Shown here piece by piece: positions 1 to 9,282 of a stretch of 38,801 nucleotides of DNA; position 1 is the stretch's first letter, and each line of letters begins with the position of its first letter. Position numbers and translations under genes: made by a program. The DNA comes from Prochlorococcus sp. AG-424-P16 (GTDB lineage: Bacteria > Cyanobacteriota > Cyanobacteriia > PCC-6307 > Cyanobiaceae), in assembly GCA_003213255.1 (NCBI GenBank), contig QCNI01000014.1, positions 1-38,801 of the forward strand. The letters are read 5' to 3'. The notes below the pieces were generated by a model. It was given only the letters and a program-made list of their open reading frames with translations, had not been told where the DNA came from and made no database searches.

Positions 1-215
1 TAAGAATAGTAGCTTCAGGAATTAAAAAAATATCTAATGCACAAACTGGAATTATACTTATTACCCACTATCAAAGATTATTAGATGAGATTGAACCAAA
101 TTATGTCCATGTTATGTCAGACGGACAAATCATAAAAACTGGTGAGAGTGATCTTGCTATAGAACTTGAGAAAAAAGGATATGAATGGACTGATAACTTT
201 ATAAAAGAGACCTAA
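1..215 (+). CDS. sufC: SufC, Fe-S cluster assembly ATPase (3' end only)
   Basis: This is the C-terminal part of an ABC-type ATPase cut by the left edge. The reading frame starts at base 3 and ends with TAA at 213-215, giving about 70 residues. Visible features are the switch-region histidine in ILITHYQRLLDEI, then YVHVMSDGQIIKTGESDLA and the ending GYEWTDNF, all typical of SufC and unlike transport ATPases. SufC powers the SufBCD scaffold that builds Fe-S clusters in the cytoplasm. sufD starts 4 bases downstream and sufS follows, so the operon order is the usual (sufB-)sufC-sufD-sufS. Walker A, the signature and Walker B lie outside the window. Confidence 0.93.
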   Translation, partial: RIVASGIKKISNAQTGIILITHYQRLLDEIEPNYVHVMSDGQIIKTGESDLAIELEKKGYEWTDNFIKET

Positions 216-219
216 ATAA

Positions 220-1437
220 ATGGAAATTATTGAAAAAATAAAAACCAATATATCGATTGATAATCAAACAGAAATACAAAAAATCTGTCTAAATAAATTA
301 CAATCAAGTCTCCTTCCTAATCCCAAAAGTGAGCAATGGAGACTTTCAAATAAATCAAAATTGTCAACCCTTTTAGATTACTCAGTTAATGAAAAGGATT
401 CAAAATTTGACATAACACATCCGAAAAATTCTCAAAGTACAATTAGGTTAGTAATTGGTGATAATTGCCAAATTAATTTAATAGAGGAAAATTATTCAAT
501 CAATCAACTTAGTGAGGATAAATTAGTTGAATATATCAAGGAACAGATATCTTGTTTTGATCAAAACGAAAATTGGAGTGACTTACTAAATCTGTCTTTA
601 AACAGTACAAAGAATACCTTAGGATTTAAAGTAAGTGGATCAGAAATCCCTCCTATTGAAATCTTTAGTCACGCATCGAGTAATTCTTTCAACGCAAAAA
701 CCCTAATAATATTTTTAGAAAAAAATTGTGATATTGATTTATTACAAGTAAATCTTGGTCAGGACAACTCTTCATTATCTCAATCAACGTTCTTATGTTT
801 AGAAGAAAATAGTTCCGTAAACCATGGTGTTGTTTCTTACGGGGAAAATAAATCAAATCTATTAAATTCTCTCAATGTAATTCAACAAAAAAATAGCAAA
901 TATAATTTAGGATCATTACATTTCAAATTTAATTATGCAAGATTTGAAATTCGTATTAAACAATCTGAAGGAAACGCTAGGACCAATATTAAAGGTATGC
1001 AAATAACAAAAAAAGATGAGCAGATTTCAACCTATACAAAAATAGAATTTAATGGCCCAAATGGATTTCTAGATCAAATCAATAAATCTCTTGCTGACGA
1101 TAAATCACATGCAATATTTGAAGGGTCAATAATAGTTCCGAAAATTGCCCAGAAAACTGATGCTTCTCAATTAAGCAGAAATTTACTTTTATCAAATCTC
1201 GCGCAAATAGATACCAAACCTCAATTAGAAATAATTGCTGATGATGTCAAATGCAAACATGGAGCTACAATTTCACAACTAAATGAAGAAGAACTTTTTT
1301 ATATGCGAACAAGAGGAATCGCATTAACAGAAGCAAGTAAACTACAATTAAGTTCTTACTTTCAAGAAATAATTTCATTTATTCCCGTTTCAAAAGATAG
1401 ATGGAATTTGCTTGAAAAACTTTTAAATGAAAATTAA
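220..1437 (+). CDS. sufD: SufD, Fe-S cluster assembly scaffold subunit
   Basis: A 405-residue protein with the SufB/SufD beta-helix core. The diagnostic C-terminal stretch KCKHGATISQLNEEELFYMR is present near residues 344-363, followed by TRGI. The N-terminal third is divergent, as is normal for SufD. It forms the SufBC2D scaffold on which clusters are assembled and supports iron acquisition for it. The ATG lies 4 bases after the sufC stop. The TAA stop (1435-1437) shares its last A with the sufS ATG, which points to translational coupling. The family call rests on the C-terminal motif and the operon context. Confidence 0.94.
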   Translation: MEIIEKIKTNISIDNQTEIQKICLNKLQSSLLPNPKSEQWRLSNKSKLSTLLDYSVNEKDSKFDITHPKNSQSTIRLVIGDNCQINLIEENYSINQLSEDKLVEYIKEQISCFDQNENWSDLLNLSLNSTKNTLGFKVSGSEIPPIEIFSHASSNSFNAKTLIIFLEKNCDIDLLQVNLGQDNSSLSQSTFLCLEENSSVNHGVVSYGENKSNLLNSLNVIQQKNSKYNLGSLHFKFNYARFEIRIKQSEGNARTNIKGMQITKKDEQISTYTKIEFNGPNGFLDQINKSLADDKSHAIFEGSIIVPKIAQKTDASQLSRNLLLSNLAQIDTKPQLEIIADDVKCKHGATISQLNEEELFYMRTRGIALTEASKLQLSSYFQEIISFIPVSKDRWNLLEKLLNEN

Positions 1438-2690
1438 TGGAAACAATTCAAAATTTTCCTGAAATAACTAAGAAAGACTTTCCTCTTTTAAATAAGAACT
1501 TAAAAAGTAGTGAGCAAATTATTTATTTAGACCATGCTGCAACCACTCAAAAACCAATACAAGTCTTAGAAAAAATAAATGAATATTATAAAAATTTTAA
1601 TGCCAATGTACATAGAGGCGCACATCAATTAAGTGCTAAAGCAACAGAAGAATTTGAAAATGCACGATATCTAATTAGCCAATATATAAAAGCGAATTCA
1701 GCAAAAGAAATTATTTTCACAAGAAATGCTACTGAGGCAATCAATCTAGTAGCTAGATCATGGGGCGAATATTCATTAAAAGAAAACGATGAAATTCTCT
1801 TATCAATAATGGAGCATCATAGCAATATTGTTCCATGGCAAATGGTTGCAGCAAAAAATAAATGCAAATTAAAATTTATTGGTATAGATAAAGATGGGAA
1901 ATTAGATATAGACGACTTTAAATCAAAACTAACATCTAGAACTAAACTTGTTAGCCTTGTTCATGTTAGTAATACTCTAGGTTGCTGTAATCCAATAAAA
2001 GAAATAACTAAATTAGCTAAACAAAAAGGTTCTTTAGTGTTAATAGATGCATGCCAAAGTTTGGCTCATCAAAAACTAGATGTGATTGATCTTAATATAG
2101 ATTTTTTAGCTGGATCAGGACATAAATTATGCGGTCCAACAGGTATTGGTTTCCTCTGGTCAAGAAAAGAAATCCTAGAAAAAATTCCTCCTCTCTTTGG
2201 AGGTGGCGAAATGATTCAAGATGTTTTTGAAGAGACAAGTACTTGGGCAGAGCTACCACACAAATTTGAAGCTGGAACTCCAGCCATTGCAGAAGCAATA
2301 GGTCTTGCAGAAGCGATTAATTATATTAACAATATTGGATTGAATGAAATTCATGAATATGAAAAGAGTATTACTAAATATTTATTTGAAAAATTGAATC
2401 AAATAGAAAATATTGAAATCATAGGTCCATCACCGGGGATAGATCCAGACAGAGCCTCACTTGCCACTTTTTATATAAAAAATATACATTCAAATGATAT
2501 TGCTGAAATTCTTGATTCAAAAGGAATTTGCATCAGAAGTGGACACCATTGCTGCCAACCTCTGCACAGATACTTTGGAATTAAATCAACAGCTAGAATC
2601 AGTATGAATTTCACAACCAATAAGGAAGAAATTGATATGTTTATAGAAAAATTAAAAGATACTATTGATTTTCTAAAAATCAATTCTTAA
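1437..2690 (+). CDS. sufS: SufS-type cysteine desulfurase
   Basis: A 417-residue PLP-dependent group II cysteine desulfurase that takes sulfur from L-cysteine for Fe-S assembly. The N-terminal region has YLDHAATTQKP and NVHRGAHQLS. The PLP lysine is Lys230 in GSGHKLCGPTG. The catalytic cysteine is Cys372 in IRSGHHCCQPLH, with a second Cys at 373. Length and motif order match SufS rather than NifS/IscS. It overlaps sufD by one base and is the last gene of the suf operon. Its TAA overlaps the stop of the convergent peptidase gene within a shared TTAA at 2687-2690. Confidence 0.95.
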   Translation: METIQNFPEITKKDFPLLNKNLKSSEQIIYLDHAATTQKPIQVLEKINEYYKNFNANVHRGAHQLSAKATEEFENARYLISQYIKANSAKEIIFTRNATEAINLVARSWGEYSLKENDEILLSIMEHHSNIVPWQMVAAKNKCKLKFIGIDKDGKLDIDDFKSKLTSRTKLVSLVHVSNTLGCCNPIKEITKLAKQKGSLVLIDACQSLAHQKLDVIDLNIDFLAGSGHKLCGPTGIGFLWSRKEILEKIPPLFGGGEMIQDVFEETSTWAELPHKFEAGTPAIAEAIGLAEAINYINNIGLNEIHEYEKSITKYLFEKLNQIENIEIIGPSPGIDPDRASLATFYIKNIHSNDIAEILDSKGICIRSGHHCCQPLHRYFGIKSTARISMNFTTNKEEIDMFIEKLKDTIDFLKINS

Positions 2691-4612
2691 ATATTCAAAG
2701 CTTTTTTTAAAAATTCCTGAGATTTTTGCATTACTAATTCTTTATTTTCAATATTTCTAAAACCATGCCCTTCATTATCAAAAAAAATAACTTCTGAATA
2801 TTTATTATTCTGAATCAAGATTTCTTGAATTTTTAAAGTTTGTTTATAAGAAATAACTGTATCTTTTTTTCCATGAAACAATAAGATAGGTTTTTTTATT
2901 TTGTTAATATGATTTATCGGTGATCTATTTATATAATCATCATGGTCTTTTAAATAATTTCCTACCAAAGAATTTAAATAATCTTTTTCAAACCTATGAG
3001 TGTTGTAATGCATATCCTTCAAATCAAGAACAGGATATTTACAAATTGCTGCTGTAAAAATAGAACCATATAATAAACAATTCAGGGCAGTTAACCCACC
3101 AGCACTATTCCCAAAAATTACTACTTTTTCACTATCAACTTGATTTGATTTAATCAATTCAAAAGCTAGTTTTTTGCAATCATAAGAATCAACAATACCC
3201 CATTTATAATTCAACCTCTCTCTATATGCTTTGCCAAATCCTGATGATCCTCCATAATTGACTTCAGCGACAAAAAATCCCTTCGACGTCCAATATTGAA
3301 CTTCAGAATTATATGATCCATCAAAACATGAAGTTGGTCCGCTATGCGCTCTAACGAGAAGCGGTGGCTTTTTAAAATTTTCAACAAGTGGTCTATAAAG
3401 AAAACAATGAGTTGATTTATTTTCAAAGCCTTTAAACCAAAATGTTTCAGGTTTTGAACAATCTTTTATATGATCAAAAAATATCTGCTCATAAAAATTT
3501 GATAAAACTTTTTTTGCAAAATCAATTTCAAATACAATTCCCAAAAAATCAGATCCATAACCCTTTAAAAGGACTTTTTCCCGAAAAACACTGAAATCAC
3601 TAATTGAGGTAAAAGGAGTAGAAAATTCTTTAACAAATTCAAGATCTGTATATTGCTCCAATATTAAACTATTTTCTTTTTTTGCTACACAAAATAAATT
3701 TTTTTTATTCCCTGAAAAAAATGTTATCCCAGTAACCCATTGTGGTGCTCCATATTCAATCAAATTTCTCTCTACTTTTTTCTTAACAAAAATATTCTCA
3801 ATTTCACTAACATCTAAAAACAATAAGTTCCACCACCCAGAACTATCTTCAGAACATACCAAATGTGTTTCACTTATCCAATAGGGTTGAAAAAAAGAAA
3901 CGTTTTTTTTGAAATTTATCAGCTTATTTGAGAATTTTTTTATTTTTTGTATCTCACAATCTTTATCTATTTGAGCAAAAAACAACTCATTTTTCTCCCA
4001 GGGCATATATGGATAATCCCACTCTATCCATGAAAGTAAGTTAGCAGATCTATTAGAAGATAATTCTCCAGCAAAATTTTTAAATTTTTTTATTCGATGA
4101 ATATCTTGTTTAGTTTTTTTTAAATTTAAAGAAAATAAATAATCTCTATTTTTTATTTCGCAAATTCCATACAATAAATTTTTTTCAGAAATGACAAATG
4201 AAGAATCAAAATTTCCATCAATTGATTTAGATAGTTGATTAGCTTCTTGAACTGAAACGAGATATTTATTTTGGCTTCTATCAGTTGTCGCTGCCTCTTT
4301 AAAAATTTGAAACCATACTGCTTTAGTAATCTGATCTATCCATATCAAATAAAAATTATTTTTAAAATTTATACATTTATAAGATTTACCACCATATCCA
4401 TGAAAATTATTTTTAATGTTATATTTTTGACTTGTTAATTTCTGAGGAAAAGCCCCTTTATTATTAAATGGTCTTGCAAAAATGGCATTCTCATTTTGAC
4501 CTTCACCAACAAAATCAATCCAAAAAATGGTATCCCTAATAATTGTTAATTCCTTGTAGGCATTTTTTTTAGATTCAGTTTGCCGAACTTTTAACTTATG
4601 ATCATTACTCAT
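2687..4612 (-). CDS. S9 family (prolyl oligopeptidase-like) peptidase
   Basis: A 641-residue protein with a variable N-terminal half, probably a beta-propeller, and a C-terminal alpha/beta-hydrolase. The catalytic triad is visible: Ser near residue 501 in IFGNSAGGLTAL, Asp near 583 in FHGKKDTVI, and His near 615 in NEGHGFRN. RAHSGPTSCFDG and VNYGGSSGFGKAYRERL are typical of the DPP/acylaminoacyl-peptidase group. There is no signal peptide, so it is probably cytoplasmic and involved in turnover of peptides. The substrate cannot be told from sequence. The gene is monocistronic, divergent from def with 76 bases between, and convergent with sufS with a 4-base overlap. Confidence 0.88.
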   Translation of the reverse strand: MSNDHKLKVRQTESKKNAYKELTIIRDTIFWIDFVGEGQNENAIFARPFNNKGAFPQKLTSQKYNIKNNFHGYGGKSYKCINFKNNFYLIWIDQITKAVWFQIFKEAATTDRSQNKYLVSVQEANQLSKSIDGNFDSSFVISEKNLLYGICEIKNRDYLFSLNLKKTKQDIHRIKKFKNFAGELSSNRSANLLSWIEWDYPYMPWEKNELFFAQIDKDCEIQKIKKFSNKLINFKKNVSFFQPYWISETHLVCSEDSSGWWNLLFLDVSEIENIFVKKKVERNLIEYGAPQWVTGITFFSGNKKNLFCVAKKENSLILEQYTDLEFVKEFSTPFTSISDFSVFREKVLLKGYGSDFLGIVFEIDFAKKVLSNFYEQIFFDHIKDCSKPETFWFKGFENKSTHCFLYRPLVENFKKPPLLVRAHSGPTSCFDGSYNSEVQYWTSKGFFVAEVNYGGSSGFGKAYRERLNYKWGIVDSYDCKKLAFELIKSNQVDSEKVVIFGNSAGGLTALNCLLYGSIFTAAICKYPVLDLKDMHYNTHRFEKDYLNSLVGNYLKDHDDYINRSPINHINKIKKPILLFHGKKDTVISYKQTLKIQEILIQNNKYSEVIFFDNEGHGFRNIENKELVMQKSQEFLKKALNI

Positions 4613-4688
4613 TTAAAAAAATATAAAGAAAGTAAATTAAAGTGCTAGTATTTTTATAGCTAAACTCTTAATTAAAAACTTTTTTAAC

Positions 4689-5294
4689 GTGGCAAACCAT
4701 TTCTCACAACTTGCAAAAAAGTCAAGGACAAATGGAAGCTCAGAAAAAATTGCAAAAGAACAACCAAGTAAGCCATCTCTAGACATTTATAAACTTGGTG
4801 ATGATGTATTAAGACAAAATTCCAAAAGAATAACTAAGGTTGACGAATCTATCAGAAAACTTGCTCGAGAAATGCTTCAAAGCATGTACGCAGCCAAAGG
4901 AATTGGACTTGCAGCACCACAAATTGGGATAAACAAAGAACTTCTTGTGATAGATGTAAATTTCGAAGATTCAGCAGCAGAACCTTTAATATTAATCAAT
5001 CCAGAAATTACAGACTTTGGAACAACTCTTAATTCATATGAAGAAGGCTGCTTAAGTATACCTGGTGTCTATTTGAATGTAGTAAGACCATCAACTATAA
5101 AATTAAAATTTAGAGATGAAATGGGAAGACCACGTAAAATGAAAGCAGATGGACTTCTAGCGAGGTGTATTCAACATGAAATGGATCACTTAAACGGAAT
5201 ATTATTTGTTGATAGAGTTACATCAAAAGATGATTTGAATAAAGAACTTATAAAGGAAGGATTTAACGAAAAAGACGTAATTTCTATAAATTAA
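4689..5294 (+). CDS. def: Peptide deformylase
   Basis: A 201-residue metalloenzyme that removes the formyl group from the initiator methionine of new proteins. All three family motifs are present: GIGLAAPQIG from residue 71, EGCLSIPG, and QHEMDHLNGILF, where His163, Glu164 and His167 form the metal-binding HExxH. The Cys of EGCLS is the third metal ligand. The start is GTG at 4689. An extension of about 30 residues precedes the catalytic domain (LDIYKLGDDVLR), which is common in cyanobacterial Def. The HIT gene follows after 4 bases, so the two are probably cotranscribed. Confidence 0.95.
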   Translation: MANHFSQLAKKSRTNGSSEKIAKEQPSKPSLDIYKLGDDVLRQNSKRITKVDESIRKLAREMLQSMYAAKGIGLAAPQIGINKELLVIDVNFEDSAAEPLILINPEITDFGTTLNSYEEGCLSIPGVYLNVVRPSTIKLKFRDEMGRPRKMKADGLLARCIQHEMDHLNGILFVDRVTSKDDLNKELIKEGFNEKDVISIN

Positions 5295-5298
5295 TCTA

Positions 5299-5640
5299 AT
5301 GACTGCAACTACAATATTTCAAAAAATAATTAATGAGGAAATACCCTGCGATAAGCTTTATGAAGATGATTGTTGTATTGCGTTTAATGATATCCAAGCA
5401 CAAGCACCAGTACATTTTTTAGTGATTCCAAAAAAGCCAATTATTAGTTTATTAGATTGTATTGAAGAAGATGCAAATTTATTAGGGCATTTACTTTTTG
5501 TTGGGAGCAAAATAGCTAAATCAAAAAATTTAACTAATTGGAGAACAGTAATTAATACTGGATCAGAATCGGGACAAACAGTTTTTCATTTACATATTCA
5601 TTTTTTATCTGGAAGAAAAATGGATTGGCCTCCAGGTTAA
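5299..5640 (+). CDS. HIT family protein (HINT-like nucleotide hydrolase)
   Basis: A 113-residue histidine-triad protein. TIFQKIINEEIPCDKLYED at the start and the triad HLHIHFLSGRKMDWPPG at the C-terminus, with histidines near residues 97-101, are the standard HINT layout. Such proteins hydrolyse nucleoside phosphoramidates or aminoacyl-adenylates; the true substrate here is unknown. The gene starts 4 bases after def and is followed after 47 bases by an unknown gene. The length is normal for the family and no key residue is missing. Confidence 0.92.
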   Translation: MTATTIFQKIINEEIPCDKLYEDDCCIAFNDIQAQAPVHFLVIPKKPIISLLDCIEEDANLLGHLLFVGSKIAKSKNLTNWRTVINTGSESGQTVFHLHIHFLSGRKMDWPPG

Positions 5641-5687
5641 GACTCTCGAAAGAAATGTTTATGGGTTATAAATAAAGAAAAAACTTA

Positions 5688-5966
5688 ATGAATACACCAG
5701 ACTCCTTAAATACAGAATCCAAAAATTTATTCAATTTAATATCAAAAAATTGGGAAGAGCTAGACGATTCACTTAAAACTAAGTTAATAAAAATTTGGAG
5801 AGTTTTAACTTATAAATGGCAATTACAAATTTTATTTAATCTACCTTTTCTTTTATGGTGGGTTTTAGATAAATCTTTTCCAATAGTCCATAAATTTGAT
5901 ACAACAATCTTAAATTACTTAAATTTACCTGACTGGGCACTTTCATTTATTGGCTTTGGTCAATAG
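5688..5966 (+). CDS. Conserved small protein with one hydrophobic segment, function unknown
   Basis: A 92-residue protein I do not recognise. The first 45 residues are polar and probably helical (KNWEELDDSLKTKLIKIWRV). A hydrophobic, tryptophan-rich stretch follows (LFNLPFLLWWVL, about residues 52-63), and the C-terminus is short and mildly hydrophobic. This suggests a membrane-associated protein with one transmembrane or re-entrant segment. It lies between the HIT gene and the ABC transporter, 42 bases before the latter, on the same strand. The ATG start follows an A-rich stretch with only weak Shine-Dalgarno character. Being a real gene is inferred from length, position and codon use like its neighbours. 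Confidence 0.7.
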   Translation: MNTPDSLNTESKNLFNLISKNWEELDDSLKTKLIKIWRVLTYKWQLQILFNLPFLLWWVLDKSFPIVHKFDTTILNYLNLPDWALSFIGFGQ

Positions 5967-6008
5967 ACTTCTAAAAGTTATAATTTTCCTTATAAATTTT
6001 GTCGAGTA

Positions 6009-7991
6009 ATGAATAAAACAGTTAAAAATAAATCCAAAATACTGTACCAATTACAAAAATTAAGGAAGCTATCTCAGCCATTTTTTCTTCCTATAGATCA
6101 ATGTAATGGATTTCAATTCATATGGCTTTTGATTTCTCTTTTATTTTGTGTTGGTGGAGTAGTACTTGTTGGTCTTACAGGAATAATCAGTTTTTTTGAA
6201 AGCTTTCAACCAATTTTTCTTGAAAAGTATTTCGGAGGTGTAGTAAATACTGTTAATTCAATATGGGCTGGTAGCTGGGGATTGCTTTTCTCTGCTTTAT
6301 TTTTAATTGGATCAGGGAGCTTTTTTAGCTTAAGACGTCAATTAAAAAACCGTAGATGGTTACATTGGTTATTTCTTGCGATAATTGTATTAATGCTTTT
6401 AGCTGTAAACGGAATAAACGCAGGTATTGGATTCATTGCAAGAGATTTAACAAATGCTTTGGTAGAAAAACAAGAAGATGGGTTTTATCGGATATTGGGG
6501 ATTTACGCTTGTTGTTTCGCTGTGGCTCTACCAATACGTGTTTCCCAAATATTTTTTACATACAAGTTAGGAATAATTTGGAGAGAATGGCTTTCAAAAA
6601 GTTTAGTCAAAGATTATATGACTAATAAAGCTTATTACCAATTAAACCCCAATGATGAAGAACAAACCGATGTAGATAATCCTGATCAAAGAATCACAGA
6701 TGATACCCGAGCTTTTACCGGGCAAAGTCTCTCTTTCACATTAGGTATTTTTGATGCCCTACTAACATTCTCACTTAATATTCTTATTTTATGGAGTATT
6801 AGTACAACACTTACTTTTTCTTTATTTGGTTACGCTGCATTTGCAACTTCTATCCTTTTAATTGCTGGGAAAAATCTTGTCAAGATTGATTTTGATCAAC
6901 TCAGATACGAAGCAGATTTTCGATACGGTTTAGTACATATTAGAGATAATGCTGAATCAATAGCCTTTTACTCTGGGGAGAATCCTGAACGAAGTGAAAC
7001 TGAAAGACGCCTTGGAGAAGTAGTGAGAAACTTTAATTTACTGATTATATGGAGAGTAATAATAGACGTCATGAGAAGATCAATTAATTATGCTGGAAAT
7101 TTCTTTCCATATTTAATAATGGCAATCCCTTACTTTAAAGGTGATATTGATTATGGACGCTTTATTCAGGCAAGCTTTGCATTTGGAATGGTTGAAGGTT
7201 CGTTATTTTTTATTGTTAATCAAATCGAAGAACTTGCAAAATTTACTGCTGGTATTGGCAGATTAGAAGGATTCCAATCAAAAGTTGAATCCATAAGTCA
7301 AACCAGCCCAACAAGCAATCAAAACGTAATTTCAGATTACCCCTCAATTCTTATTAATAATGCCGATCTTTGCCCACCAGGATCAAATAAAACAATAATT
7401 AAAAATTTAAATTTAAGCATTGATAATAATCAATCACTTTTGGTTGTAGGACCATCTGGGTGCGGGAAAACATCTTTACTAAGAATGATTAGTGGTTTAT
7501 GGGAACCCGATCAGGGAGTAATTAAAAAACCAAAAATTGGGGAATTATTATTCATACCTCAAAAACCGTATATGTTGCTTGGTACTTTAAGGGAACAATT
7601 ATGTTATCCCACAGAAGTTAAGAAATTTAGTGATGAACATCTTACTTCTGTACTACATGAAGTAAATTTAAAAACTTTAGTGGATCGGTATCCTAATCTT
7701 GATATAAAACAAGATTGGCCACGAATTCTTTCCCTAGGCGAGCAACAAAGATTGGCTTTTGCAAGACTATTACTAAATTCTCCAAGATTTGCAGTACTCG
7801 ATGAAGCAACAAGTGCTTTGGACATTAACACTGAAAAAAAATTATATAGTTTACTAAAGGAACGAGAACTTTCTCTTATTAGTGTTGGACATAGACCAAG
7901 CTTAAAAGATTTTCACGAAAATATTTTAGAATTAAATGGACAAGGAGATTGGAAATTATTGACTTCTGATAAGTATAATTTTAAGGATTAA
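6009..7991 (+). CDS. ABC half-transporter, fused permease and ATPase (SbmA/BacA-like, ABCD type)
   Basis: A 660-residue protein with an N-terminal membrane domain of about six helices (residues 30-400) and a C-terminal ATPase. In the ATPase, Walker A is GPSGCGKTSLLR from about residue 481, the signature is LSLGEQQR near 574, Walker B is FAVLDEATSALD near 595, and the switch His is in SVGHRPSL. The membrane domain carries family-typical stretches such as GIIWREWLSKSLVKDYMTNKAYY and NPDQRITDD. These place it with the SbmA/BacA, YddA and ABCD group, members of which move peptides, cobalamin or fatty acyl compounds. The substrate here is unknown. It probably works as a homodimer in the plasma or thylakoid membrane. 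An hli gene follows after 8 bases, likely in the same transcript. Confidence 0.9.
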   Translation: MNKTVKNKSKILYQLQKLRKLSQPFFLPIDQCNGFQFIWLLISLLFCVGGVVLVGLTGIISFFESFQPIFLEKYFGGVVNTVNSIWAGSWGLLFSALFLIGSGSFFSLRRQLKNRRWLHWLFLAIIVLMLLAVNGINAGIGFIARDLTNALVEKQEDGFYRILGIYACCFAVALPIRVSQIFFTYKLGIIWREWLSKSLVKDYMTNKAYYQLNPNDEEQTDVDNPDQRITDDTRAFTGQSLSFTLGIFDALLTFSLNILILWSISTTLTFSLFGYAAFATSILLIAGKNLVKIDFDQLRYEADFRYGLVHIRDNAESIAFYSGENPERSETERRLGEVVRNFNLLIIWRVIIDVMRRSINYAGNFFPYLIMAIPYFKGDIDYGRFIQASFAFGMVEGSLFFIVNQIEELAKFTAGIGRLEGFQSKVESISQTSPTSNQNVISDYPSILINNADLCPPGSNKTIIKNLNLSIDNNQSLLVVGPSGCGKTSLLRMISGLWEPDQGVIKKPKIGELLFIPQKPYMLLGTLREQLCYPTEVKKFSDEHLTSVLHEVNLKTLVDRYPNLDIKQDWPRILSLGEQQRLAFARLLLNSPRFAVLDEATSALDINTEKKLYSLLKERELSLISVGHRPSLKDFHENILELNGQGDWKLLTSDKYNFKD

Positions 7992-7999
7992 TAAAAAAA

Positions 8000-8275
8000 A
8001 TGAATTCTAAAGAAGAACAAGCTAACTCAGAAGTCACTAATTTAGAGAGTGAGAGTTTGGTAGAACAGCAGAAAGATCCAAATTACATTAATGCACAAAA
8101 TGGAGACAATAAATTAGATGAAAAATCTATAGAAATTAAAGATGAATATAAATTTGGATGGAGTAGTTATTCTGAAATAACCAATGGAAGGTTTGCAATG
8201 ATTGGATTTCTTGCAATAATATTGATTGAATTATTCAGTAAACAATCGTTCTTAAAATGGGCAGGAATCTTATAA
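8000..8275 (+). CDS. hli: High-light-inducible protein (HLIP) with long acidic N-terminus
   Basis: A 91-residue one-helix member of the chlorophyll a/b-binding family. The C-terminal part holds the HLIP signature EITNGRFAMIGFLAIILIEL (about residues 60-79), with the conserved Glu, Asn and Arg used in chlorophyll binding and helix pairing. The first 50 residues are acidic and low in complexity, so the protein is longer than the typical 50-70 residue Hli. HLIPs bind chlorophyll and carotenoid in the thylakoid and protect photosystems during light stress or assembly. It is the last gene of the plus-strand run from def. Its TAA is directly adjacent to the stop of convergent ycf66. Confidence 0.9.
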   Translation: MNSKEEQANSEVTNLESESLVEQQKDPNYINAQNGDNKLDEKSIEIKDEYKFGWSSYSEITNGRFAMIGFLAIILIELFSKQSFLKWAGIL

Positions 8276-9205
8276 TTAATCATCAAATCTAGAACTGTTA
8301 TCTCTTGGTTTCTTTTTGTTTGTTCCAACGTTATATCTACTATTTTGATTTTTTGAACTTGATCTAGGTGAAGAGCTTACTCTACGAGTCTCACGTAGTT
8401 TTTTGGCTTGATTAGCATCTTTAAATGAAGCATCTTCTACTTGAGCTGTTGAAGTTTGCTGCCTAATAGGGGATTTAGTAGATTTCTTTCTTGATGGAGA
8501 AGAATCACCAGGAGCAGGAATATTATTTCGTCCAGAAACTGTACGGTTCATTCTGGGTCTTGACCCTGTTTTAACTTCATCACGAGATAAATTTCTTCTC
8601 TCACCAAAGTTATTTGTTTCTGGTTGTTTACTATTTCTATCTTCAGAAGTCTGTCGTCTCCTTCTTATAGGTTCATCATTTTGAAACCGACTTATTTCCC
8701 TCGTAGATGGCCTACTTCTACTGGCTGCAGCAGAGGGTATAGCTCTTGAAACATTCCTCCTACGGGATCTCCCCTCTGTAAAGTCATCTTCAAATTCATC
8801 ATCTTGAGGTTTAAATCTTCTGGATATTCTTTCAGATTCTTCAAACCTATCATAATCGTCATTAAATCGACCTCTAGAGTTTCTGGGAACATCAGTAATA
8901 GGATCATCATCAAAATAAGATGACCTTCTAGCTTGATCAGTAGCAACTCCCCTCAATCGCACACTTTCATATGCGAAAAAAACTGTAGTTCCTGCTAATA
9001 AAAATTGACCAAACTGAAGGATAGGATCTAGCCTCCAACCTTGAAAAAATAATATTCCCCCGCACAAAAGTCCAATTGCTGCGAAGAAAACATCATAATC
9101 CCTTGCTAAGGCAGGCTTAAAGGACCTCAAAAAATAAAGGCCTCCTCCGCATACCGCCAGAACTATACCAACAATACTGGCCCAATTGAGACTAGCATTG
9201 ACCAC
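8276..9205 (-). CDS. ycf66: Ycf66 family protein
   Basis: A 309-residue protein. Residues 1-90 hold about three hydrophobic segments with the Ycf66 pattern (VGIVLAVCGGGLYFLRSFKP, then DYDVFFAAIGLLCGGILFF and WRLDPILQFGQFLLAGTTVF). The remaining 220 residues are polar, rich in Arg, Ser and Asn and clearly disordered, with runs such as RRRR. Ycf66 is found in cyanobacteria and some plastids; its function is not established. It lies 77 bases downstream of psbX on the same strand, so a psbX-ycf66 transcript is likely. The basic tail could bind nucleic acid or acidic lipid surfaces, but that is inference. Confidence 0.9.
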   Translation of the reverse strand: MVNASLNWASIVGIVLAVCGGGLYFLRSFKPALARDYDVFFAAIGLLCGGILFFQGWRLDPILQFGQFLLAGTTVFFAYESVRLRGVATDQARRSSYFDDDPITDVPRNSRGRFNDDYDRFEESERISRRFKPQDDEFEDDFTEGRSRRRNVSRAIPSAAASRSRPSTREISRFQNDEPIRRRRQTSEDRNSKQPETNNFGERRNLSRDEVKTGSRPRMNRTVSGRNNIPAPGDSSPSRKKSTKSPIRQQTSTAQVEDASFKDANQAKKLRETRRVSSSPRSSSKNQNSRYNVGTNKKKPRDNSSRFDD

Positions 9206-9282
9206 ATTCTTTCTCCAAAAATTTATTTTAAAGGGTTATTTATACCCCTATATATATAGTGTACTTAAAACTTCTACAAAAA

